The translations under genes were made by a program, and so were the position numbers. Below are positions 24,806 to 32,247 of a stretch of 64,000 nucleotides of DNA, piece by piece (positions within the stretch are counted from its first letter, which is position 1; the number at the start of each line of letters is the position of its first letter). The DNA lies in NCBI RefSeq assembly GCF_016617615.1, contig NZ_JAACYA010000002.1, positions 620,001 through 684,000 of the forward strand, read 5' to 3'. Source of the stretch: Persephonella atlantica (GTDB taxonomy: Bacteria > Aquificota > Aquificia > Aquificales > Hydrogenothermaceae). A model generated the notes under the pieces. It was not told where the DNA came from, ran no database searches, and was given only the letters and a program-made list of their open reading frames with translations.

Positions 24806-25459
24806 TTACCCCCTTTCTATTAGTTTTAGTATTTCTTTTATTTTTTCTGGAGTTATTTTTGAAAATCCATAATCTAAAGATCTGTTTTCTTTTACCAGCT
24901 CCTGATAATGGGTAAGTTTCTGGGATACAATCTCATAAAGGGGTTTAACTCTCTCGTCATTTTCCACATTTTTTGACAGGTAGCTGAAGACTTTTCCCTT
25001 TGAAAGTATTTTCAGGGATTCAATAACCCCTTCTTCAGCTTCATAACCTGCTCCCCTCAGTCCTCTTGTTGAGGCAAAGTAAATTCCATCGTGGAGAGTA
25101 TCAATGTAATTTTCTATCGTCATTGCCTCTTCAGGAAATCTCTCCAAAAACAGCGTAAGTATAGATACAGCTATGTATGTAGGAATATAAACAAAATCCA
25201 CTCTCCCATCAGAAGGCATGTGAGTACCTTCTGGCAGTAAACTCCAGTATCCGTCCACTCTGAAAAATCTGTCTGCTTTCCTCTGATTTTTTACAACAGA
25301 CTGAACAAATTTTTTAAGCTCATAGAGTGAATATTCGTCACCTGGAATTTCCCCATCAGCAAAAGCGTCTAAAAACCGGTACAGTTCTTTTTGCATGTGC
25401 AGTGCCTCTTCAACCATACCTCTGCCTTCTTTTTTTACATACTTAAACTCTTTTAACAT
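24806..25459 (-). CDS. Conserved-looking helical protein of unknown function
   Basis: 217 residues, probably soluble and mostly helical. Features are a central DGRVDFVYIPTYIAVSILTLFLERFPEEAM and GIYFASTRGLRGAGYEAEEGVIESLKIL, the latter with a glycine-rich turn. I do not recognise a family. CAGGAGG precedes the ATG. It is the first gene after a promoter with direct repeats at 25494-25529, heading the run of genes that leads to cas6. Confidence 0.7.
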   Translation of the reverse strand: MLKEFKYVKKEGRGMVEEALHMQKELYRFLDAFADGEIPGDEYSLYELKKFVQSVVKNQRKADRFFRVDGYWSLLPEGTHMPSDGRVDFVYIPTYIAVSILTLFLERFPEEAMTIENYIDTLHDGIYFASTRGLRGAGYEAEEGVIESLKILSKGKVFSYLSKNVENDERVKPLYEIVSQKLTHYQELVKENRSLDYGFSKITPEKIKEILKLIERG

Positions 25460-25493
25460 TTTGAAAACCTCCTGAAGATTGTTTACAGTATTA

Positions 25494-25529
25494 ATTATAA
25501 GGAGGGGGTAGTGGACAGAAGTGGACAGC
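25494..25529 (-). promoter_or_regulatory. Promoter with tandem 10-bp repeats at the head of the accessory-cas operon
   Basis: TATAAT (minus, 25494-25499) lies about 35 bases before the next start codon. AGTGGACAGA (25510-25519) and AGTGGACAGC (25520-25529) are tandem repeats covering the place where a -35 box would be; there is no good -35 hexamer (ACTTCT). This layout suggests an activator-dependent promoter. Confidence 0.5.
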
Positions 25530-26483
25530 TCAGATAATAGACTCTCGGAAATTTTCTAAAGAATCTTTACTGATGTATACGCAGAAACTGCTGTTTATTT
25601 TAAAATCGCTGATTTGAATGCCGTGTTCTTTTAGTAATTTTGTTAGTCTCTGGATTCTTTTGTAAACTTTATTTTTTATAGCACGTTCCTCTTCTACAGT
25701 TTCTGGGTCTTGTTCATAAACTTCTTTATCTGCCAGATTTTTCCTTTTACAATCCCTTAAAGCCATACACAGGATAATCTCAAACCCATTCTTTTTCCTG
25801 ACAGCAACAGGTTTGCCTTTTATAAATATCCTTTCTTTTTCATAGTCTACAAAAAGGTCGTAATTTTCTATCAGACTTTCGTAATCAATCTCCTGCTTAC
25901 TTTTCAGCTCTGGAGTCCCACTGTTTTCATTAGTTATCAGAAATACTGTCTTTTTCTGCTTTTCCTTTTCTAATAGCTGATATAAATTCTCAAGCATCTG
26001 AAGTTCTGCTTCTGAGAGATTTCCTTTTTCTGCCTGGCTTTTCAGATAGTTGAATATCTCTTCTGTTCTGCTCATTTCTCCTCTGTTTATGCTGATAAGT
26101 CCAAGATAGTAATAGGCTCTATTTTTTATTTCTGGTTGTTTTACCAGTTCTTCAAACAGTCTCTCTGCTTCTCTGTATTTTTTCTTATGCTCAAAAAGTA
26201 AAACTGCCTTTCTATACTTAAGGTTAATCCATTTTGATTCTCCCAATTCGTCTTGAATAATCTTTTCTATATCTGGATTTTTGTTAAGGAAACCATCTAT
26301 TTTTTCTATAAACTCCCATGCCTTTATAAAACTCACTTTTCTTATTTTAAGGTCTTCAACTTCTTTGATGGCAAGGTCTACATATTCAGATAATTTATCC
26401 ACTATTTCAGATAAATTTTCCCTTTCGTCTTCAAACAGTCTGTTTAACTGTATTTCTAAGTCTTTCAGGTTGTTGGGTTTCAT
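25530..26483 (-). CDS. TPR-like protein with possible C-terminal DNA-binding region
   Basis: About 317 residues from ATG 26483; an upstream in-frame ATG at 26543 lies before a TATAAT-like box and is less likely. The N-terminal half is helical with one clear TPR-like hairpin (YRKAVLLFEHKKKYREAERLFEEL, YYYLGLISINRGEMSRTEEIF). The C-terminal 110 residues (IFIKGKPVAVRKKNGFEIILCMALRDC...AIKNKVYKRIQRLTKLLKEHGI) recall a winged-helix output domain but lack a textbook motif. It sits just upstream of the repeat-bearing promoter and may regulate it; that is a guess. Confidence 0.55.
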   Translation of the reverse strand: MKPNNLKDLEIQLNRLFEDERENLSEIVDKLSEYVDLAIKEVEDLKIRKVSFIKAWEFIEKIDGFLNKNPDIEKIIQDELGESKWINLKYRKAVLLFEHKKKYREAERLFEELVKQPEIKNRAYYYLGLISINRGEMSRTEEIFNYLKSQAEKGNLSEAELQMLENLYQLLEKEKQKKTVFLITNENSGTPELKSKQEIDYESLIENYDLFVDYEKERIFIKGKPVAVRKKNGFEIILCMALRDCKRKNLADKEVYEQDPETVEEERAIKNKVYKRIQRLTKLLKEHGIQISDFKINSSFCVYISKDSLENFRESII

Positions 26484-26546
26484 TTTAGCTTCTATGTAAT
26501 ATAAAACTTGTGAAATTTTAGTTTTTAAAATTATATAAAGCATTTT

Positions 26547-27068
26547 TTATTTGCTTTCTAATGTTTTTGTATTTGGAAAAATCCATTCTATACGTGGATC
26601 TTTTGATGTTTGTTTATTCCATCTAAATCTAAAAGTAGTTTTGGTTTGAGATCCTAACTCTCTAACAACTTCATAAGTAACACGAATCATACCTAGTAGA
26701 TCAAATGAAGGTGATAAAAAAACACATAATAAATAATCAAAACTTCTGTCTATGTTTTGTAAATCAAAAGAAGTGTTTTGATTAAGATTTTTAACCAGTC
26801 TAGATTTTATTTTATATGTTTTCCCCTGAGTATCTTTTGCATCATATAGTTTTTGAAGATGAATAGAGACAATTTCAAGTCCTAATATCTTTGCAGATAA
26901 CCATACGGCATAATCCCCCTGTAAATTTCTTTCAGTACGCAAAATTCCCAATTTGGTTAAACCTTGCCTTGCACCAACATAACATTTAATAAAATATTGT
27001 GCTAACTCTGCTTTTTCTCGATCAGAATTGCTTATATAATCAAGCCAGTTATTTGAAATAAAATCCAT
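26547..27068 (-). CDS. Putative PD-(D/E)XK-like protein (DUF6998-type)
   Basis: 173 residues from ATG 27068, with AGGAGGAA at good spacing; the in-frame TTG at 27074 is too close to it. NLQGDYAVWLSAKILGLEI supplies a glutamine/glutamate helix, and LQKLYDAKDTQGKTYKIKSRLV has the D...x-I-K strand pair seen in small restriction-nuclease-like domains that read DNA. FDYLLCVFLSPSFDLLGMIRV resembles the next strand. It ends three bases before an alternative start of the following gene. It may be an orphan restriction enzyme associated with the Dnd region. Confidence 0.5.
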   Translation of the reverse strand: MDFISNNWLDYISNSDREKAELAQYFIKCYVGARQGLTKLGILRTERNLQGDYAVWLSAKILGLEIVSIHLQKLYDAKDTQGKTYKIKSRLVKNLNQNTSFDLQNIDRSFDYLLCVFLSPSFDLLGMIRVTYEVVRELGSQTKTTFRFRWNKQTSKDPRIEWIFPNTKTLESK

Positions 27069-27144
27069 GAGCAATTCCTCCTACTTAGTAACTATACAAT
27101 TTCTGCCCGAACAAAAAACTATTCTCAAAGTTATTACTCTTCTT

Positions 27145-27330
27145 TTATTCTATCCAGCCTTTCTCTTTTAAATATTCAAGTATAAAGTCTTCAAGTTTAT
27201 GAGTGGGTTTTTTTCCTTCTTTTCCCACCTCTTGTACGAACAATTTCCATAATACAGGATTAAATGTTGTTGTGAATTTCTTTGTTTTCCCTCGTAATAA
27301 ATCTTCTTTTTTATATCGCTTTTTATTCAA
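27145..27330 (-). CDS. Small ribbon-helix-helix-like DNA-binding protein
   Basis: 61 residues from a TTG at 27330 with AAGGA seven bases before it. KKFTTTFNPVLWKLFVQEVGKEGKKPTHKLEDFILEYLKEKGW has the strand-helix-helix spacing of CopG/Arc-type repressors. The start region is itself a small inverted repeat (CAAGG/CCTTG). It is divergent from dndB across a 22-bp palindrome, the natural place for autoregulation and control of the dnd operon. Confidence 0.6.
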   Translation of the reverse strand: MNKKRYKKEDLLRGKTKKFTTTFNPVLWKLFVQEVGKEGKKPTHKLEDFILEYLKEKGWIE

Positions 27331-27387
27331 GGTTTATTCCTTGATATCCGAATTTTTTTAATTTTATCACTTGAAGTTCCCTTTTTA

Positions 27388-27409
27388 TACACGTATAATT
27401 ATACGTGTA
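27388..27409. promoter_or_regulatory. 22-bp perfect palindromic operator between the RHH gene and dndB
   Basis: TACACGTATAA (27388-27398) is followed directly by its reverse complement (27399-27409). It is about 60 bp from both divergent start codons. A second inverted repeat, GGAAGTT (27410-27416) / AACTTCC (27425-27431), follows at once and covers the dndB promoter. Confidence 0.75.
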
Positions 27410-27416
27410 GGAAGTT

Positions 27417-27444
27417 TTGAAATTAACTTCCATTATGTTATACT
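27417..27444 (+). promoter_or_regulatory. Promoter of dndBCDE
   Basis: TTGAAA (27417-27422) and TATACT (27439-27444) with 16-base spacing, 27 bases before the dndB ATG. The -35 box lies inside the GGAAGTT/AACTTCC inverted repeat, so a bound repressor would block it. Confidence 0.55.
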
Positions 27445-27470
27445 AGTTGAAAATTAGAGGTTGGAGATTA

Positions 27471-28523
27471 ATGAGCTACTTGTTTCCTGCGGTTCGTGGT
27501 ATTCAAGCTAATAAAGAATATTATACTGTGATGTGCCAATTAAAGTTAATCCCAGAAATATTTAAGGAAATAAATCTTCCAATTATTCCTCCTAAACTAA
27601 GAGCTCAGAGAATTTTGAATAAAAGTAGGGTTCCAGCAATAAAAAGGTATATCTTAGAAAACCCCGATTCCTATGTTTTTTCATCTATAACGGTTTCTGT
27701 TGATGGTGAAGTCGAATTTGTCCCTATTAACGAAGATAATTATCAATTAGGATACCTAAAAATTTCCGAAGACGCTAAATTCATTATTAACGACGGTCAG
27801 CATAGAATAGAAGCTATAAAACAAGCTATTGAAGAAAATCCCTTATTAGTATACGAAACTATATCAATGGTTATTTTTGTGGATTTGGGTTTAGAACGAA
27901 GCCAACAGATTTTTACAGATCTAAATAGATTCTCGGTAAAACCAACACCTTCAATAAGTATCCTCTATGATTATAGAGATCAAATAGCAGAACTTTCTAG
28001 ATTTTTGGCAGAAAATGTTTATTATTTCAAAGATCTGGTTGAATATGAAAAGAGTTCAATTTCGAATAGATCAAGTAAGCTTTTTACCCTAAGTAGTATA
28101 TACTACTCTACTAAAGAACTTTTAAACAAAAAAGAGAAGACAGCTTCCATAACAGATGAAGAAAGAGAATTTAGCTTCTATTTTTGGGAAGAAGTAGGGA
28201 ATAACCTTCCTGAATGGAAAAAGGTAAAGAAGGGTGAATTACCTGCTTATAAGGCTAGAGAGAAGTTTATTACTACTCATGGTCTTTTTCTTAATGCAAT
28301 AGCAATAGTAGGCCGAAAATTAATTGATAAGGGAATCCAAATAGACGAGGGATTACGTATTCTAGAGAGCATAAACTGGGATCGTTCAAATCCAGAATGG
28401 GAAGGTATTGCTCTGAATAACGGGCGTTTATCCAAGGCTTATATAAATATCCAAAAAACCGCAGGTTTTGTCCTTAACAAAATACTTGAGGCTATTAAAT
28501 ATGAAAACAAAGCCAATAAATAA
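27471..28523 (+). CDS. dndB: DndB, DGQHR-domain protein of the phosphorothioation system
   Basis: 350 residues from ATG 27471 (GGAG five bases before); an in-frame start at 27447 lacks a site. FIINDGQHRIEAIKQAI is the DGQHR motif that names the family, and FTDLNRFSVKPTPSISILYD is also typical. In Salmonella and Streptomyces DndB represses or tunes the dnd operon and modification density. It opens the operon here and overlaps dndC by 23 bases. Confidence 0.92.
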   Translation: MSYLFPAVRGIQANKEYYTVMCQLKLIPEIFKEINLPIIPPKLRAQRILNKSRVPAIKRYILENPDSYVFSSITVSVDGEVEFVPINEDNYQLGYLKISEDAKFIINDGQHRIEAIKQAIEENPLLVYETISMVIFVDLGLERSQQIFTDLNRFSVKPTPSISILYDYRDQIAELSRFLAENVYYFKDLVEYEKSSISNRSSKLFTLSSIYYSTKELLNKKEKTASITDEEREFSFYFWEEVGNNLPEWKKVKKGELPAYKAREKFITTHGLFLNAIAIVGRKLIDKGIQIDEGLRILESINWDRSNPEWEGIALNNGRLSKAYINIQKTAGFVLNKILEAIKYENKANK

Positions 28524-29931
28524 ACCATTAGAATTTGGTGGAAAAAGTTTAGAGGAATTATATAAAGAAATTCAGGAAATTTATTTTTCAAATAACTATC
28601 CTTGGATTATAGGATATAGTGGTGGTAAAGATTCAACAGCTACACTCCAGTTAGTTTGGGAAGCTTTAGAAAAAGTACCAAGAATAAAACTAAACAAACC
28701 TATTTATGTTTTATCATCAGATACACTTGTTGAGATCCCTAAGGTGGTTAATTATGTAGATAAAAGCCTTGAACTTATAAATAAATCTGCTAAAGAAAAA
28801 GGTATGCCTATATATGCGGTAAAAGTAACACCAGAAATCTCAGATACATTCTGGGTAAACCTTATAGGAAGAGGGTATCCTGCTCCGACAAATGAATTCA
28901 GATGGTGCACTGATAGACTCAAAATAGATCCTACAAATAAGTTTGTTGTAGAAACTGCTAGTAAATATGGAGAAGTTATCGTCGTATTAGGAGTTAGAAA
29001 AACAGAAAGTATAAACAGAGAGAAAACTATAAATGAGCATAAAATAGAAAATTTTAGATTGTCTAGACACACAACTTTACCAGGAGCTTTTGTTTATACA
29101 CCTATAGAAGATTGGACAGTAGACGAAGTATGGGATTATCTAATTAGGTTTAAATCCCCTTGGGGAGGTAACAATAGAGAACTTTTTGAGATGTATAAAC
29201 AGGCAAACGCAGGAGAATGTCCGGTTATTATTGAGCTAAAAGAAGGTTCTGAATCTCAGAGTTGCGGAAATAGCAGATTTGGTTGTTGGGTTTGTACTGT
29301 TGTAAAAAATGAAAAATCTTTAAGTGCTTTAATAGAAAGTGGAGAATCATGGCTAAAACCTTTACAGGAATTTAGAGAACTACTTGTAGAAACACAAGAT
29401 CCAGAAAAAAAACATATTTATAGAGACTATAAAAGAAGAGACGGGAATATATACTTTTTAAGACACAGAGAAAAAGAGGGGGTAAAAGAACTTGGAAGAG
29501 GACCTTATAAGTTTAAATATAGAAAACACTTTTTGGAAAAACTTTTATTAGCAGAAAAAAGAATACAAGAAAAAACTGGATATGACATAAGCCTTATATC
29601 TCAAGATGAGCTTATTGAAATTCAGAGAATATGGAAATTAGAAGAAGGAGATTGGGAAAACAGCGTATATCAAATTTATGAAAAAGTTTATGGAAAATCT
29701 TTAAGTGTACCCAAAGAAGACATTGGTATTTTTTCTGCAGAAGACAGGACTTTAATAGAAGAAATTGCAAAAGAAGAAGATATAGATCCCAAACTCGTCA
29801 TAAAACTTTTGAATACTTATCAATACAACAGAAATTTATCTAGAAAATCTTCTTTGTTAAAAAAACTTGAAAAAGTTTTAAATGAAGAGTGGAGAACAGA
29901 AGAGGAAATTCTTAACGAGGTAAACAAATGA
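28501..29931 (+). CDS. dndC: DndC, PAPS-reductase-like phosphorothioation enzyme
   Basis: 476 residues from ATG 28501. IIGYSGGKDSTATLQL (Ser-Gly-Gly-Lys-Asp-Ser at about 40-45) is the pyrophosphatase loop of the ATP/PAPS reductase family. FRWCTDRLK (Cys136) and Cys240, 255, 262 and 265 (CPVII...SCGNSRFGCWVC) provide ligands for a 4Fe-4S cluster. It activates DNA or transfers sulfur to the backbone. It overlaps dndD by four bases. Confidence 0.95.
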   Translation: MKTKPINKPLEFGGKSLEELYKEIQEIYFSNNYPWIIGYSGGKDSTATLQLVWEALEKVPRIKLNKPIYVLSSDTLVEIPKVVNYVDKSLELINKSAKEKGMPIYAVKVTPEISDTFWVNLIGRGYPAPTNEFRWCTDRLKIDPTNKFVVETASKYGEVIVVLGVRKTESINREKTINEHKIENFRLSRHTTLPGAFVYTPIEDWTVDEVWDYLIRFKSPWGGNNRELFEMYKQANAGECPVIIELKEGSESQSCGNSRFGCWVCTVVKNEKSLSALIESGESWLKPLQEFRELLVETQDPEKKHIYRDYKRRDGNIYFLRHREKEGVKELGRGPYKFKYRKHFLEKLLLAEKRIQEKTGYDISLISQDELIEIQRIWKLEEGDWENSVYQIYEKVYGKSLSVPKEDIGIFSAEDRTLIEEIAKEEDIDPKLVIKLLNTYQYNRNLSRKSSLLKKLEKVLNEEWRTEEEILNEVNK

Positions 29932-31895
29932 TATTTTCTAGTTTAAAACTTAATAATATAGGATTATATAAGGGAGAAAATTTTTTAGATTTATATCCTA
30001 GAGATAATAAAAATATTATTCTGTTTGGTGGAAAAAATGGAGCAGGAAAAACAACTATTTTAGAATCAATAAAACTGTGTTTATATGGAAATACTATTTA
30101 TGGATTCACAAAGAATGAATATCAAAACTTTATAAAAAAGACTATTCATAGAGGAGAAAACTCCGGTTATATAGAATTAGAGTTTATATATTTTACAGAA
30201 TCTTCAGAGGAAAGATATAAAGTTTTAAGAAAATTTAATATATCAAAGAAATTAAAAGAAGAGTTTGTTTTGTATAAAAATGGGGAAATACTAAAAGATA
30301 TTCCTAAAGAATACTGGCAGGATTTTATTTCTGATATTATTCCGCCAGGTTTGGTTAATTTTTTCTTTTTTGATGGAGAGAAAATAGAAAAATTAGCAGA
30401 TGACCTTACAGAAACAGAGCTTATAGATGATGTAAAAAATCTTATTGGGGTTTCTCTTATTGATGATTTATATGCCAGTTTAGGGGTAATCGAAAAAAAA
30501 TATCTAAAGGAAGAAAATTTACCTAAATCTATTCTTTCAAAAATAGAGAAACTGGAAGAAGAAAAAGAAAAATTAGGAAAGACACTATTCAGGTACATTC
30601 AAGAAAGAGCACAGATAAATCAAAAACTTCATGTTATCTCTAAAGAACTTACTAAAGTGGAAAAAGAATTTTATAGAAAAGGGGGAAAACTTTTTAAAGA
30701 TTACGAACAGCTCAAAGCAAAGAGAGAAATCTTGACTGAGGAATTAGATTCTGTAAAAAATGAAATTAGGTATTTATCATCCCATGATCTGCCATTAGCA
30801 TTAGGATTGGACCTGCTAAAAGAATTAATTCAGCAGTTAGAAGTAGAAACCGAATATAAAAAACATTCTCTTAAAAAAGAGATTCTTGAAGAAAAATTTA
30901 AAGAACTAAAAAAAGTTTTAAAAGATATTAATATTCCCAAGGAAAAACTCAAGAGAATACAACTTTTATTTTCAATATCAGAAATACCTAAAGTAGATAT
31001 AATTCATAATTTACCTGACAATGAAGTATATCAAATAAAGTATATTTATCAAAATTTGGAAAAAAATGTGATCCCACAAGCAAAAAAACTTTTTAGAAAG
31101 TTAGAAATATTAGAAGAAGAGATAGCACAAGTTGAAATAGCACTTCAATCGGTTCCTAAAGAAGAAATATTAGCACCTTACTTACGGAGAATTAAGGAGT
31201 TGGAAGAAGAAAAAACAAAGCTTTTACTACATCTAAAAGATGTAGAAAAAGATATTAAAGAATGTGAAGAAAAGATAAAAGCATTAGATAAAGAAATATC
31301 AAAACTAAATAAAACTATTTCTCAAAAACACAAAAATAAGAGAGTAATCCAGCTAATTCATAAGTCACAAAATGCTTTGCAAAAGTTTAAAAAGGAGTTT
31401 ACAAAAAGAAAAATTTCTATTTTGAAAAGAGAAATTCTTGAAGCTTTATCTAAACTTGAAAGAAAAAAAGAATTTATTGTTGATTTAGATATAAATTCCG
31501 AAACATTTGAAATTACTTTATATGATAGAAATAGAAAAATAATTCCATTGGATAAATTATCAGCTGGAGAAAGGCAGATTTTTGCAATATCGTTTTTATG
31601 GGGATTAGCAAAAACATCTGGTAAATCTTTACCAGTAATTATTGATACACCTTTGGGGAGATTAGATAGTAAACATAGAGAAAATTTAGCTAAAAATTAC
31701 TTCCCAAACATAAGTCACCAAGTTATTTTATTATCTACAGATACAGAGATAGATAAACATTTATATTTTTTAATGGAAAAACACATATCTCATACGTATC
31801 ATTTAGCTTATGATAATAACTGTATGTGCACAAAGATAGAGGAAGGATATTTTTGGGATGAAATAAAGTTGACAGGAGCTAAAAATGAGGTTTAA
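29928..31895 (+). CDS. dndD: DndD, SMC/Rad50-like ATPase of the phosphorothioation system
   Basis: 655 residues. LFGGKNGAGKTTILES (34-46) is Walker A; a long coiled coil fills the middle; LSAGERQIF (about 544) is the ABC signature and VIIDTPLGRLDSKHR the Walker B/D-loop. FFFFDGEKIEKL near 145 is shared with the DndD-like protein at 34.5-36.5 kb. Its ATPase is thought to open or nick DNA for sulfur insertion. It overlaps dndE by eleven bases. Confidence 0.93.
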   Translation: MIFSSLKLNNIGLYKGENFLDLYPRDNKNIILFGGKNGAGKTTILESIKLCLYGNTIYGFTKNEYQNFIKKTIHRGENSGYIELEFIYFTESSEERYKVLRKFNISKKLKEEFVLYKNGEILKDIPKEYWQDFISDIIPPGLVNFFFFDGEKIEKLADDLTETELIDDVKNLIGVSLIDDLYASLGVIEKKYLKEENLPKSILSKIEKLEEEKEKLGKTLFRYIQERAQINQKLHVISKELTKVEKEFYRKGGKLFKDYEQLKAKREILTEELDSVKNEIRYLSSHDLPLALGLDLLKELIQQLEVETEYKKHSLKKEILEEKFKELKKVLKDINIPKEKLKRIQLLFSISEIPKVDIIHNLPDNEVYQIKYIYQNLEKNVIPQAKKLFRKLEILEEEIAQVEIALQSVPKEEILAPYLRRIKELEEEKTKLLLHLKDVEKDIKECEEKIKALDKEISKLNKTISQKHKNKRVIQLIHKSQNALQKFKKEFTKRKISILKREILEALSKLERKKEFIVDLDINSETFEITLYDRNRKIIPLDKLSAGERQIFAISFLWGLAKTSGKSLPVIIDTPLGRLDSKHRENLAKNYFPNISHQVILLSTDTEIDKHLYFLMEKHISHTYHLAYDNNCMCTKIEEGYFWDEIKLTGAKNEV

Positions 31896-32247
31896 TAAAA
31901 TAATCCTGGACAAACAAGTAAGCAAAAAATTGTCAATTTTAAAAGGTAAAACAGGTTTAACTCCGAATATTTTATGCAGATATGGCTTGATCCTTTCTTT
32001 TAAAGACCCGACACAGCCAGATATATCTTTGTATAAACAAGATGGTCAAGAATTTATGAAACACGTATTACTTGGAGATTTAGATACTATACTTATCGCT
32101 TTACTTAAACAAAGAGTTTATAAAGATAAAGTTGATTTAAATGATGAAAAATTAATGTTAGATTTGTTCAGAGCCCATATAAACAGAGGAGCAGAGCTCC
32201 TCTATAACAGAGTTAAAGATTTAAAGGATATTAAAAATATGTTTTAG
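31885..32247 (+). CDS. dndE: DndE, nicked-DNA-binding protein of the phosphorothioation system
   Basis: 120 residues, the usual DndE length. MRFNKIILDKQVSKKLSILKGKTGLTPNILCRYGL at the start and FRAHINRGAELLYNRVKDL near the end are characteristic. The basic surface of DndE binds nicked DNA. No dndA follows, so a chromosomal cysteine desulfurase must supply sulfur. Its last 27 bases overlap the 3' end of the converging GHKL gene. Confidence 0.92.
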   Translation: MRFNKIILDKQVSKKLSILKGKTGLTPNILCRYGLILSFKDPTQPDISLYKQDGQEFMKHVLLGDLDTILIALLKQRVYKDKVDLNDEKLMLDLFRAHINRGAELLYNRVKDLKDIKNMF

